Of a stretch of DNA of 64,000 nucleotides, positions 47,449 through 57,957 are shown piece by piece. The notes below the pieces were generated by a model, which did not search any database, was not told where the DNA came from, and saw only the letters and a list, made by a program, of their open reading frames with translations. Position 1 is the stretch's first letter, and each line of letters starts with the position of its first letter. A program made the position numbers and the translations under genes. This stretch comes from Allorhizobium borbori (GTDB lineage Bacteria > Pseudomonadota > Alphaproteobacteria > Rhizobiales > Rhizobiaceae): contig NZ_JACIDU010000002.1 in the NCBI RefSeq assembly GCF_014196535.1, positions 248,001-312,000 of the forward strand, written 5' to 3'.

Positions 47449-48252
47449 TCAGACCCGCTTCCCGACAACGGCGCCGTAGAGTTCGGGCCGGCGCTCGGCA
47501 AGATAAGGCAGTTCCGCCATGGATGACGCATAAAGGTTGCGGTCGAGATCGACCGTAATGAGTGCTTCTCCCCGCCCCGCGCGGGCGAGATGGGCGCCAT
47601 CCGGCGAACAGATCACGGAATGCCCCTCATAATCGAGCACACCATCGCTGCCGCAGAGATCGGCGTAAATCACGAACATCTGGTTCTCCAGCGCCCGGGC
47701 CGGCACGATCCTGTCCGGAATCATGCGATTGGCCTCGGAGGCCGCCAGCGCCGTCGGCACGATCAGCAACTCAGCTCCGGCCAAGGCAGCAGACCGCACG
47801 AATTCAGGAAATTCGACATCGTAGCAGATGACCATTGCCGCCTTCAGCCCACCGATCTGGAAAACAGCCGGCGGCGTGTCCGATGCCCGGAAGGCTTCGC
47901 GCTCCAGAGCGCCGTAAAGGTGGCACTTGCGGTAGACTTCAATCGTCCCGTCCGGCCGCACCAGCGCGGCGCTGTTATAAATGGCGTCACCCAATCGCTC
48001 GGGAAAACCCGCGACGACCGCAATATTGCGGGCGGCGGCCATCGCCTCCAACCGGGCCAATATCGGCCCATCCGCAGGCTCGGCAAAAGACGCGGTCTCC
48101 GCACCCAGCGCATAGCCGGTGACCGACATTTCCGGCGTGACGAGAAGCGCCGCGCCCATGATTGACGCGGCGAAGACCGCCTGCTCGATACGAGCAAGAT
48201 TATCCGCCACCGCTCCGGGCGTCGCCTGCATCTGGTAAAGGGCAACGCGCAT
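47449..48252 (-). CDS. Carbon-nitrogen hydrolase (nitrilase superfamily)
   Basis: The 267-residue enzyme has the complete nitrilase triad: Glu41 (TPEMSVTGY), Lys109 (YRKCHLYG) and Cys143 (VICYDVEFPE). It is most like aliphatic amidase or N-carbamoyl hydrolase branches. It lies 6 bases after the fused ABC ATPase on the same strand, so it probably acts on an amide brought in by that transporter. The exact substrate is not determined. Confidence 0.85.
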   Translation of the reverse strand: MRVALYQMQATPGAVADNLARIEQAVFAASIMGAALLVTPEMSVTGYALGAETASFAEPADGPILARLEAMAAARNIAVVAGFPERLGDAIYNSAALVRPDGTIEVYRKCHLYGALEREAFRASDTPPAVFQIGGLKAAMVICYDVEFPEFVRSAALAGAELLIVPTALAASEANRMIPDRIVPARALENQMFVIYADLCGSDGVLDYEGHSVICSPDGAHLARAGRGEALITVDLDRNLYASSMAELPYLAERRPELYGAVVGKRV

Positions 48253-48258
48253 GAGGGA

Positions 48259-50115
<1,857 letters not shown>

Positions 50116-50153
50116 TTTTTCCCCTTTTTTCTATATGTTCACGTCGGATCGCT

Positions 50154-51317
50154 TCAGGCGGCCAGCTTCGTCTCGGCCAGCGTCACCCAATAGCTGATGC
50201 CATAGGGGATCGCTTCGTCGTTGAAATCATAGGACGAGTGATGCAGGACGGGCGTGTCACCATTGCCGAGGAACAGGAACGCGCCCGGCTTTGCTTCCAG
50301 CATGTAGGAGAAATCTTCCGCGCCCATGACCGGCGCCATGTTGTCGTTCACGGCCGTCTCGCCAGCCACCTTGCGGGCAACGTCAACCGCAAACTCGGTC
50401 TGCTGTTCGTGGTTGAAGGTCACGGGATAGCCGCGCACATAATTCACTTTCGCCGTCGCACCGCAAAGAGAGGCGGCGGCGCTGGCAACTTCCACCAGAC
50501 GCTTTTCAGCGAAATCACGGGTCTCCGGCAGAAGCGTGCGCACCGTCCCCGTCAGCCGCACTTCGTTGGGGATCACATTATAGGCATCGCCGCCATGGGT
50601 CGTGGTGACGGTAATCACCAACGATTTCAGCGGGTCGGTCTCGCGCGATACGATGCTCTGCAACGCCACGATGACATGGGCAGAGGCAAGAACCGGATCG
50701 ATCGTCGTATGCGGTGCCGAGGCATGGCCGCCACGACCGGTTACGACAATCTCGAACGTATCGGAGGCCGCCATGACGGAACCGGGTCGCGAAGCGAACT
50801 GGCCGACCGGCATGCCCGGCGAATTGTGCATGCCATAGACCTCGGTAATGCCGTAATTCTTCATCAGGCCATCATCGATCATGGCCTTCGCGCCTGCACC
50901 GCCTTCTTCGGCGGGCTGGAAGATCAGCGCCACGGAACCGGAAAAATTACGCGTTTCCGCCAGATACTTGGCCGCGCCGAGCAGCATGGCCGTGTGGCCA
51001 TCATGACCACAGGAATGGGCCTTGCCAGGATTCTTGGAAGCCCAGGGCTTGCCACTCGTCTCGTTGATCGGCAGCGCATCCATGTCGGCACGCATGCCGA
51101 TGGTCGGCCCATCGCCCAGACGACCCTTGATTATGGCGACAACGCCCGTGCGGCCGATGCCGGTATCGATCTGGTCAACGCCGAATTCGGCCAGACGCTC
51201 GGCCACAAAACGCGACGTCTCCGTCAGATCGTAAAGCAGTTCCGGCGTTTCATGCAGCTTGCGGCGCCAGCCGGCGACTTCTTCCTGCATTTCGTTCACA
51301 CGGTTCAGAATCGGCAT
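50154..51317 (-). CDS. M20-family amidohydrolase (hippurate hydrolase type)
   Basis: The 387-residue metallohydrolase matches the AmaB/HipO branch of peptidase family M20: RADMDALPI, the Cys-containing metal motif HSCGHDGHTAML, the catalytic EEGGAGA, the dimerisation domain and a C-terminal MGAEDFSYMLE metal stretch. These enzymes cleave N-acyl amino acids, indoleacetyl-amino acids or hippurate. I start at ATG 51317 because it has GGAG about 10 bases upstream; the alternative at 51326 sits on the Shine-Dalgarno. It leads an operon with the fused ATPase and the nitrilase-like gene. Confidence 0.88.
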   Translation of the reverse strand: MPILNRVNEMQEEVAGWRRKLHETPELLYDLTETSRFVAERLAEFGVDQIDTGIGRTGVVAIIKGRLGDGPTIGMRADMDALPINETSGKPWASKNPGKAHSCGHDGHTAMLLGAAKYLAETRNFSGSVALIFQPAEEGGAGAKAMIDDGLMKNYGITEVYGMHNSPGMPVGQFASRPGSVMAASDTFEIVVTGRGGHASAPHTTIDPVLASAHVIVALQSIVSRETDPLKSLVITVTTTHGGDAYNVIPNEVRLTGTVRTLLPETRDFAEKRLVEVASAAASLCGATAKVNYVRGYPVTFNHEQQTEFAVDVARKVAGETAVNDNMAPVMGAEDFSYMLEAKPGAFLFLGNGDTPVLHHSSYDFNDEAIPYGISYWVTLAETKLAA

Positions 51318-51722
51318 ATCAGGCATTCTCCAGGCATCGGGTAGACGGCGAAGCCGGTATATTGGGATAGGTTTCAACCGTTTTGCAAGCTGCGATTTTG
51401 ACCCTTGAACGAAAAATAGGCCTATGTTTAGATGGCGTAAATTTTCGGCACTTCGACCGCGTTGACTGAAATGTCAACTTTGCGAAAACTTTCCTGCAAC
51501 TCATGCGAAGCCGCAAAAAATTCCTGCAAAACAACAGCTTGACAAGACTATACAATTACGGAAAGTTTCCGGCGCGCTGCCCGGTTGCAATCGCCGGAAG
51601 CGTCGTAAAGCCTGTTGGAAAAGTTTTTGAACGACATCCAAAGCGATAAGAAAATCCGGGGTCGATGAGGCCGGGCATTGCAAAGTGCACCGTTCGCCGC
51701 ACCCACATCAAGGGGAAAACGT
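51318..51722. promoter_or_regulatory. Divergent control region of the peptide ABC system
   Basis: This 405-bp gap between the M20 gene and the binding-protein gene has no gene. It holds a perfect inverted repeat GTTGAC-N6-GTCAAC (51461-51478), two direct repeats of TTCCTGCAA exactly 30 bp apart (51491 and 51521), a TTGACA at 51539 and a palindrome CGGAAA-G-TTTCCG (51559-51571). The first repeat could serve as an operator for both divergent transcripts. Promoters could not be fixed by eye. Confidence 0.5.
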
Positions 51723-53429
51723 ATGAAGAAACTTACGGTATTTCTGGCAAGCACGGCCGCCGCGCTGGCGCTCGCCGGCACTGCGGCCAATGCCGAACGC
51801 GCGACCGACGGCGATCTGAAGATCCTGTTCTGGCAGGCCGTTTCCACCCTCAATCCCTATCTGTCCGGCGGCACCAAGGAAATCTACAGTTCCTCGCTGA
51901 CGATTGAACCACTCGCCCGCTACGACCAGACCGGCACTCTGACGCCCTGGCTCGTGACCGAAATTCCGACCGTCGACAATGGCGGCGTGGCCAAAGACAT
52001 GACGAGCATCACCTGGAAGCTGAAGCCGGGCGTCAAGTGGTCGGACGGCACGCCCTTTACGGCAGAAGACGTGATCTTTACCTGGCAGTACTGCACCGCG
52101 CCCGATGGCGGCTGCGCGCAGAAGGCCCAGTATGAGGGCGTGAAGTCCGTCGAAGCGCTCGACCCCACTACGGTCAAAGTCACCTTCACCGAGCCGAAAT
52201 ACTACCCCTACAGCGCCTTCGTCGGCGCCCAGTCTCCGATCATTCAGAAGGCACAGTTCAAGGATTGCGTCGGCGCCAAGGCTCCGGGCTGCACCTCGGC
52301 CAACTTCGGCCCCATCGGCACCGGTCCGTTCGTCGTGAAGGAATTCAAGCCGAATGACGTGGTGACCTATGTCGCCAACCCGAACTATCGCGATGCCGCC
52401 AAGCCGGCCTTCGCTTCCGTGACGCTCAAAGGCGGCGGTGACGCTCCCTCGGCCGCCCGCGCCGTTCTCGAAACCGGCGAATTCGACTATGCTTGGAACA
52501 TGCAGGTGGAGCCGGAAGTGCTCGCCACCATGATCGCCAAGGGCAAGGGCAAGATCGAAACCGCATTCGGCACGCAGGTCGAACGTATCAACCTCAACTG
52601 GTTCAATCCGGACCCGGCGCTCGGCGACAAGCGCTCCACCAAGGAGGCCGGCCCGCATCCGGCGCTCAAGGACCCGGCCGTGCGCAAGGCCCTGTCGATG
52701 GCCATCGACCGCGAAGTCATCGATGAAGTCGGTTACGGCGAAGCCGGCAAGCCGACCTGCAACATCGTTCCGGCCCCGGATATCTACATTTCCACGACCA
52801 ATGACTGGTGCCTGAAGCAGGACATCGACGGCGCCAACAAGCTGCTCGACGAAGCCGGCTGGAAGAAGGGTTCGGACGGCATTCGCGCCAAGGATGGCGT
52901 GAAACTTTCCTTCCTCTACCAGACCTCGACCAACTCGGTCCGTCAGGGCACGCAGGCGCTCGTCAAGGACTGGTGGCAGCAGATCGGCGTTGCATCCGAA
53001 CTGCGCAACGTTGCCGCGTCCGTCTTCTTCGGCGGTGATCCGGCCAGCCCCGACACCTTCCAGAAATTCTATGCCGACGTTGAAATGTACACCAACAACT
53101 TCGACGGCACCGATCCTGAAAAGTACCTGGCAGAATGGCTCTGCGACAAGATCCCGTCGCCCGCCAACGGCTGGCAGGGCCAGAACATTCCGCGTTATTG
53201 CAACCCGGATTACGACAAGATCGTCGCTGAACTGGCCAAGACCGGCGACCTCGCCAAGCGTGCCGAACTGGCCAAGAAGGCCAACGACATGCTGACCGCA
53301 GAAGGCGCGCACATCCCGCTCATCCACCGTGGTCAACCCTCCGCGATCTCGAACACCCTCGCCGGTGTGAACATGAACGCCTGGGATTCCGAACTGTGGA
53401 ACGCCGCTGACTGGTCCCGCAAGAAGTAA
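51723..53429 (+). CDS. Peptide ABC transporter substrate-binding protein (family 5)
   Basis: The 568-residue periplasmic receptor has a signal peptide ending TAANA and the family 5 motifs of DppA/OppA (WKLKPGVKWSDGTPFTAEDV, GTGPFVVKEF, VRKALSMAIDRE). Four Cys in the mature part could form disulfides. It is followed by a strong hairpin and then the two permeases. The ligand class (peptide, acyl amino acid or opine) cannot be read from the sequence; the M20 enzyme nearby suggests an N-acyl amino acid. Confidence 0.9.
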   Translation: MKKLTVFLASTAAALALAGTAANAERATDGDLKILFWQAVSTLNPYLSGGTKEIYSSSLTIEPLARYDQTGTLTPWLVTEIPTVDNGGVAKDMTSITWKLKPGVKWSDGTPFTAEDVIFTWQYCTAPDGGCAQKAQYEGVKSVEALDPTTVKVTFTEPKYYPYSAFVGAQSPIIQKAQFKDCVGAKAPGCTSANFGPIGTGPFVVKEFKPNDVVTYVANPNYRDAAKPAFASVTLKGGGDAPSAARAVLETGEFDYAWNMQVEPEVLATMIAKGKGKIETAFGTQVERINLNWFNPDPALGDKRSTKEAGPHPALKDPAVRKALSMAIDREVIDEVGYGEAGKPTCNIVPAPDIYISTTNDWCLKQDIDGANKLLDEAGWKKGSDGIRAKDGVKLSFLYQTSTNSVRQGTQALVKDWWQQIGVASELRNVAASVFFGGDPASPDTFQKFYADVEMYTNNFDGTDPEKYLAEWLCDKIPSPANGWQGQNIPRYCNPDYDKIVAELAKTGDLAKRAELAKKANDMLTAEGAHIPLIHRGQPSAISNTLAGVNMNAWDSELWNAADWSRKK

Positions 53430-53438
53430 GATGCCGGA

Positions 53439-53474
53439 TGCCGGGCTCTCCCGACGGGGAGCCCGGCATTTTCG
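53439..53474 (+). terminator. Hairpin between the binding protein and permease genes
   Basis: An 11-bp perfect stem (ATGCCGGGCTC/GAGCCCGGCAT, 10-base loop) is followed by TTTT. It probably ends most transcripts, keeping the binding protein in excess over the permeases. Confidence 0.75.
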
Positions 53475-53504
53475 CATTCGATTTTTGCCGATCAGGAGGC
53501 GTTC

Positions 53505-54515
53505 ATGTTCAATTACACGCTGCGACGGCTTTTGTTTGCAATACCGACGCTGCTCGTCATCAGTTTCATCATCTTCGCGCTGCTGGATCTTGCCCCGAAC
53601 GACCCGACGGGTGAACTCCCGCTGACAATTCCGCCGGAAGTGCGCGAACAGATCCGGGCTTCGCTGGGTCTGGATCAGCCCTTTTTCATCCGCTACCTGC
53701 TGTGGATGCAGCAATTCTTCATCAACGAGCCGCTCAACCTGCTGGAAAAGATGACCGGCTGGCAGATCGGCGATGGCAGCCGCATGCGCATCCTCTCCTG
53801 GGCAACCCGCTCGCCCGTGGTTGATCTCATCGTGGAGCGCCTGCCGCAGACGCTGTGGGTTGTCGGCCTGTCCTACCTGCTCGCCGTCATCATCTCGATC
53901 CCGATCGGCGTCATATCGGCCTACAAGCAATATTCGATCTTCGACCAGATCGGCACCTTCGTCTCGATGGTCGGCTTCTCAGTGCCCACCTTCTTCACCG
54001 GCGTGGTGCTCATCGTCATCTTCAGTTCATGGCTGCAATGGTTCCCGTCGGTCTACGACACCAACCATCAGGTCACGGACTTTGCGAGCCTGATGTTCCA
54101 GATCAAGCAGATGGCGCTCCCGGTCATCGTGCTGACGCTTTACAACACTTCGCAGATCGCCCGCTTCGTGCGCGCCTCGATGCTCGATAACCTGAACCAG
54201 GATTATGTTCGCACCGCCCGCGCCAAGGGCGTGAAGGAAAACATCATTCTTCTCGTTCACGTTCTGCGCAACAGCCTTATCCCGGTCGTAACCGTGATCG
54301 CACTCGGCGTGCCGACGATCTTCTCCGGCGCCATCATCACCGAGCAGATCTTTCGCGTGAACGGTCTCGGGCAGTTGCTCATCACCGCGATCCAGGGAGC
54401 AGACATTCCGCTGGTGCAGACGCTGACTTTCATCTTCGCGGTGCTGATCGTGCTTTTCAACCTGATTGCCGACGTTCTCTACGGCATTCTCGACCCGAGG
54501 ATCCGCTATGACTGA
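53505..54515 (+). CDS. Peptide ABC transporter permease (DppB type)
   Basis: The 336-residue permease has six membrane segments and the ABC cytoplasmic loop RASMLDNLNQDYVRTARAKG near residue 220. GGAGG-like sequence precedes the ATG. It overlaps the DppC-type gene by 8 bases. Confidence 0.9.
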   Translation: MFNYTLRRLLFAIPTLLVISFIIFALLDLAPNDPTGELPLTIPPEVREQIRASLGLDQPFFIRYLLWMQQFFINEPLNLLEKMTGWQIGDGSRMRILSWATRSPVVDLIVERLPQTLWVVGLSYLLAVIISIPIGVISAYKQYSIFDQIGTFVSMVGFSVPTFFTGVVLIVIFSSWLQWFPSVYDTNHQVTDFASLMFQIKQMALPVIVLTLYNTSQIARFVRASMLDNLNQDYVRTARAKGVKENIILLVHVLRNSLIPVVTVIALGVPTIFSGAIITEQIFRVNGLGQLLITAIQGADIPLVQTLTFIFAVLIVLFNLIADVLYGILDPRIRYD

Positions 54516-55422
54516 CGCGACCACCGCCGCCGCGCCGCAGCCGCCGGCGCGCTCCCTCACCCGCGAGATATGGGGCCAGTTCCGCAAGCATACCGGCGGC
54601 CTCATCGGCCTCTGCGTGTTCATCTTCATCGTTCTTGCAGTCTTCGTGGGTCCCTATATCCACACGATCGACCCCAACAAGATCGATATCCGCGCCAAGA
54701 ACCAGGGACCGAGCGTCCTGCATCCGCTTGGCACGGACAATCTTGGCCATGACATGCTGGCGCAGATCCTCGCCGGCGGGCGCATCTCGCTCGCCGTCGG
54801 CATCACCGCCATGCTCTTGTCACTGGTTCTCGGCACGCTGGTCGGCGTCATTTCCGGCTACATCAAGAAGCTCGACGGTCCGCTGATGCGGCTCACCGAT
54901 CTGTTTCTGGCGCTGCCGCTGCTGCCGCTACTCCTCGTCATCATCATGCTGTTTCGCGATACGCTCAGGGCCGCCTTCGGTCCGGAAACCGGCATTTTCA
55001 TCCTGATCGTCTTCGTCATCGGGATCACGAGCTGGATGCACACGGCGCGCATTGTGCGCGGCGATGTGCTGGCGGTCAAAAGCCAGGAATTCATTCTGGC
55101 GGCGAAGTCCAGCGGCATGCGGGAATGGCGCATCGTGCTGCGTCACATCCTGCCGAATGTCATGAGTTCGATCATGGTGTCGGCAACGCTCGGCATCGCA
55201 TCGGCCATCATCACGGAATCGGCGCTGTCCTTCCTCGGTCTTGGCTTCCCCTCGGATTTCCCGACCTGGGGCCGCCTGCTGTTCGATGGCGCGAACTTCC
55301 TGCAGATCAACCCGTCCCGCGTCATATGGCCGGGTCTGGCAATCTCACTGACGGTTCTGAGCGTCAACTACCTTGGCGACGCCGTGCGCGATGCACTCGA
55401 CCCGCGCATGCTGAAGCGTTGA
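54508..55422 (+). CDS. Peptide ABC transporter permease (DppC type)
   Basis: The 304-residue permease begins with a soluble Ala/Pro-rich stretch, then six membrane segments; it carries HPLGTDNLGHDMLAQILAGGRIS, typical of the DppC group, and the EFILAAKSSG loop. I chose ATG 54508, which overlaps the upstream gene by 8 bases and matches homologue length. With the upstream permease and the fused ATPase on the other strand it completes the importer. Confidence 0.9.
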   Translation: MTDATTAAAPQPPARSLTREIWGQFRKHTGGLIGLCVFIFIVLAVFVGPYIHTIDPNKIDIRAKNQGPSVLHPLGTDNLGHDMLAQILAGGRISLAVGITAMLLSLVLGTLVGVISGYIKKLDGPLMRLTDLFLALPLLPLLLVIIMLFRDTLRAAFGPETGIFILIVFVIGITSWMHTARIVRGDVLAVKSQEFILAAKSSGMREWRIVLRHILPNVMSSIMVSATLGIASAIITESALSFLGLGFPSDFPTWGRLLFDGANFLQINPSRVIWPGLAISLTVLSVNYLGDAVRDALDPRMLKR

Positions 55423-55445
55423 AACCGACAGCCTTTTACAGACAG

Positions 55446-55474
55446 AAATGGCGGCTTTAAGCCGCCATTTTCAT
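55446..55474. terminator. Bidirectional terminator
   Basis: A perfect 10-bp stem AAATGGCGGC/GCCGCCATTT with loop TTTAA and T-runs lies between the DppC-type gene and the convergent histidine kinase gene. Confidence 0.85.
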
Positions 55475-55489
55475 GTGCTGAAAGCAGAT

Positions 55490-56485
55490 CTATTCCGCCG
55501 CCTCGACCGGAAAACAAATGACGTAGCGAATAAGCTCGCCGCCAACATTGTATTCCGCCTTGCCGTTGACCGAAGCCGGCACAACGCGTTCCAGAACGGT
55601 GCTGCCGAAATGCGCCTCGCTGTTTTCCAGCGCCAGTCGCGCCGCCGGCGAAAGCGGCTCCTCCCAGACGATCTCGATGCTCGCCCCGTCCTCCGTCTCG
55701 AGCTGGCGACAGGTGACGACAACGGGCTTGCCGTTGACCAGCAGCCCGCCATGAATGACGGCATTGACCACCAGTTCGTGCAGGGCCAGCCCGATATGCA
55801 GTGCCGCGTTCGGCGTCAGCATCAGGTCCTCGCCCTCTATCTGCACGAGATCGCTGTTTTCAGGCAGATATTTTTCCGTCTGCTGGCGTATGAGCGAGAA
55901 AAGACCGGCACCACGCCAGCTTGAATCCGTGATGAGATCCTGCGATTGCGCCAGTGAATAGAGCCGTCCACGAAATTTCTGCAGAAAGAAATCCAGCGAA
56001 CGGGAGTGGCGCGCCGTCTGAAGCGCAAGGCTCTGGATAATGGCAAGCAGGTTCTTCGAGCGGTGGCTTACCTCGCGCAGCAACGCTTTCAACAGGCGTT
56101 CGCGATGGCGCTCATCGGAACGATCCACCAGCGTCGTCAAATGGTGCACCTCGTCGTCGCCGGCCGCGACAGCCTGGATGCGAAATTCGAAAATCTGCTC
56201 GGCACCGGCCATGATTTCGACCACAGCACGGTCCCCGACCGCAACCAGCCGATCCTTGGCGCGTGCCAGGCGTTCGGCAATTTCGAGCCCGAAAATGCCG
56301 GCCATGTCCGGTTCGCCGTCAAAGGCCAGCCGCCAGGGAGAAGGAACATTGGCGATATAAACAATATCGCCCGAAGGACCCTGCACGATAAAACACAACT
56401 TGAGATCAACCAGACCGGGAATCACATATTCCCTGAGCCTGTCTTCCCTTGGAAAGGGCTTGGTCCATATCAGCCCTTCTGACAT
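55490..56485 (-). CDS. HWE/HisKA_2-family sensor histidine kinase, soluble
   Basis: The 331-residue protein has a PAS-like N-terminal domain (about 15-130), a HisKA_2 dimerisation motif with the phosphorylated His (REVSHRSKNLLAIIQSLALQT, near 155-175), the N box LALHELVVNAVIHGG and an IVWEE stretch. There is no membrane segment, so it is cytosolic. Kinases of this family phosphorylate PhyR in the alphaproteobacterial general stress response, and phyR lies 330 bases away on the same strand. That role is inferred from family and position. Confidence 0.85.
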   Translation of the reverse strand: MSEGLIWTKPFPREDRLREYVIPGLVDLKLCFIVQGPSGDIVYIANVPSPWRLAFDGEPDMAGIFGLEIAERLARAKDRLVAVGDRAVVEIMAGAEQIFEFRIQAVAAGDDEVHHLTTLVDRSDERHRERLLKALLREVSHRSKNLLAIIQSLALQTARHSRSLDFFLQKFRGRLYSLAQSQDLITDSSWRGAGLFSLIRQQTEKYLPENSDLVQIEGEDLMLTPNAALHIGLALHELVVNAVIHGGLLVNGKPVVVTCRQLETEDGASIEIVWEEPLSPAARLALENSEAHFGSTVLERVVPASVNGKAEYNVGGELIRYVICFPVEAAE

Positions 56486-56518
56486 GCCCGATCTCCGCTG
56501 AACTACTCTTCGAACACA

Positions 56519-56547
56519 GACGGAAGGTGCACAACGCACCTTCCGTC
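56519..56547 (-). terminator. Strong hairpin after the DUF1328 gene
   Basis: A perfect 12-bp stem (GACGGAAGGTGC/GCACCTTCCGTC) with loop ACAAC lies between the DUF1328 gene and the kinase gene. No T-run follows; it may be a terminator or an mRNA-stabilising end. Confidence 0.6.
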
Positions 56548-56584
56548 CGCCTCACATATTTCCGGCGATCCTGCCGCCGTAGCG

Positions 56585-56749
56585 TTAAACCTTTCTGAAC
56601 CGGCCGGCGATCACCGACAGGACCAGAAGCACGAGGAACACAAAGAACAGGATCTTCGCGATACCGGCGGCTGCACCGGCAATACCGCCGAAACCGAGAA
56701 CGCCGGCAACCAGCGCCACAATCAGAAAAACGAGAGAGTAGTAAAGCAT
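56585..56749 (-). CDS. DUF1328 small membrane protein
   Basis: The 54-codon frame [10 protein letters not shown] has GGAAGGAG 7 bases upstream and encodes two membrane helices around a GFGGIAGAA turn, ending in basic residues. This is the DUF1328/YtjA family, which is often strongly induced under stress in Rhizobiales. An exact EcfG promoter lies 30-55 bases upstream. The function is unknown. Confidence 0.88.
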   Translation of the reverse strand: MLYYSLVFLIVALVAGVLGFGGIAGAAAGIAKILFFVFLVLLVLSVIAGRFRKV

Positions 56750-56780
56750 GATACGCTCCTTCCGGGTTTGATGGAGGTAT

Positions 56781-56805
56781 AACGCCTTGCCAGCTCAATC
56801 GTTCC
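56781..56805 (-). promoter_or_regulatory. EcfG (general stress) promoter of the DUF1328 gene
   Basis: GGAAC (56805-56801) and CGTT (56784-56781) are 16 bases apart on the minus strand, an exact match to the EcfG sigma factor consensus. Confidence 0.8.
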
Positions 56806-56817
56806 GTCGGTTGAAGA

Positions 56818-57615
56818 TCAGGCAGCCTCTTCCTTCACCGCCTCATTGAAGAACAGCGCCTGACTGATCAGCGCCTTGACCATGTCCGGATTGAACGGCT
56901 TGGTCACGAGGAAGGCCGGCTCCGGTCGTTCACCGGTCAGGAGCCGTTCCGGGAAGGCGGTGATGAAGATCACGGGAACGCTGGCGCTCGCGAGAATTTC
57001 GTTCACCGCATCGATGCCGGAACTGCCGTCAGCCAACTGGATATCGGCGAGAATCATCTTGGGCTTCGTCTTGGCAAAAAGCGCCACCGCTTCTTTTTGG
57101 GTACGGGCGATGCCAGTCACACGGTGACCGATATCGAGCACCATCTGTTCGATGTCGAGGGCAATCAGCGGCTCATCCTCGATAATCATGATGTCCGTTG
57201 CCACCTGGCGGGAAATCTCCTGCGAGGCGTCGTTGAGCAGCACCCGCACGCGGCCTTCATCCACGCTCAGGATCTCGGCCACTTCCGGCATAGAGAAGCC
57301 TTCGACGGAGGCAAGCAGGAAAGCGTGGCGCGCCTGGGTCGGCAACACCGAGAGATTGTCGATCGCCCGCCGCTCCCAGGCATAAGGCGTTTCCTGCGGA
57401 ACGATCTCCACATTGACGGAACCGAACAGCGCGACGAAGAGTTTGTAGAGGGAAACACGATCTCCGGATGTTTCGGGAAAGATCGAAAGATCCGCGATCA
57501 ACGCTTCCAGAACGGCGGCCACATAGGCGTCTCCCGATGTCTGGGAACCCGTCACGGCGCGCGCATAGCGACGCAGATAGGGAAGATGGGAGGCAACGCG
57601 GGCAGTGAGCGACAT
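56818..57615 (-). CDS. phyR: PhyR, general stress response regulator
   Basis: The 265-residue protein has an N-terminal sigma-factor-like domain (about 1-135) and a C-terminal receiver with phospho-acceptor Asp191 (ILADIQLADGSSG), acidic pair Glu146/Asp147 and conserved Lys239. When phosphorylated, the sigma-like domain binds NepR and frees EcfG. The ATG at 57615 has AAAGGA 6 bases upstream; the ATG five codons earlier overlaps it. It is divergent from nepR-ecfG with paired EcfG promoters between. Confidence 0.95.
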   Translation of the reverse strand: MSLTARVASHLPYLRRYARAVTGSQTSGDAYVAAVLEALIADLSIFPETSGDRVSLYKLFVALFGSVNVEIVPQETPYAWERRAIDNLSVLPTQARHAFLLASVEGFSMPEVAEILSVDEGRVRVLLNDASQEISRQVATDIMIIEDEPLIALDIEQMVLDIGHRVTGIARTQKEAVALFAKTKPKMILADIQLADGSSGIDAVNEILASASVPVIFITAFPERLLTGERPEPAFLVTKPFNPDMVKALISQALFFNEAVKEEAA

Positions 57616-57656
57616 GCGATTTCCTTTCATCCGGCATGCTAGATGTCGGAAACCAG

Positions 57657-57681
57657 AACGCAGGGCCGGAAAAAAAGTTCC
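57657..57681 (-). promoter_or_regulatory. EcfG promoter of phyR
   Basis: GGAAC (57681-57677), 16 bases, CGTT (57660-57657). It is back to back with the nepR promoter. Confidence 0.85.
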
Positions 57682-57689
57682 GGACGCGT

Positions 57690-57714
57690 GGAACTTTTTT
57701 TAAGAAGGCACGTT
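57690..57714 (+). promoter_or_regulatory. EcfG promoter of nepR-ecfG
   Basis: GGAAC (57690-57694), 16 bases, CGTT (57711-57714). The two -35 elements are 8 bp apart, so transcription from both sides starts from one stress switch. This makes the system self-amplifying. Confidence 0.85.
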
Positions 57715-57741
57715 TCGAAAGCGACGTGAAATGCGGATTGA

Positions 57742-57957
57742 ATGATGACAGAAACAAGCAAGAAGCCCGGACACCCAACGGAAGCCGAAGGCAGTCATGC
57801 CGGCTTCACCGGCCTTGATCCGAATGCCTCCATCTCACGAAAGTTGCGCGACTATTACGGTGCACTTCAGGAAGAGGCCATTCCCGACCGGTTCCTCGAC
57901 CTCCTCGAACGGCTCGATGCAGCCGAACGCAAAGCCCAGCCGACGGAAAAGACATGA
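57742..57957 (+). CDS. nepR: NepR anti-sigma factor
   Basis: The 71-residue protein has the NepR core ISRKLRDYYGALQEEAIPDRFLDLLERL (two helices, about 30-60) with disordered ends. It holds EcfG inactive until phosphorylated PhyR binds it. Translation could start at either of two adjacent ATGs (57742 or 57745). It overlaps ecfG by an ATGA junction, so the anti-sigma factor and sigma factor are made in step. Confidence 0.93.
   Translation: MMTETSKKPGHPTEAEGSHAGFTGLDPNASISRKLRDYYGALQEEAIPDRFLDLLERLDAAERKAQPTEKT

Noticed and set aside
51708-53930. Very long open frame antisense to the ABC receptor gene
   Set aside because: Opposite strand encodes a clear family 5 binding protein; antisense translation has no recognisable domain.
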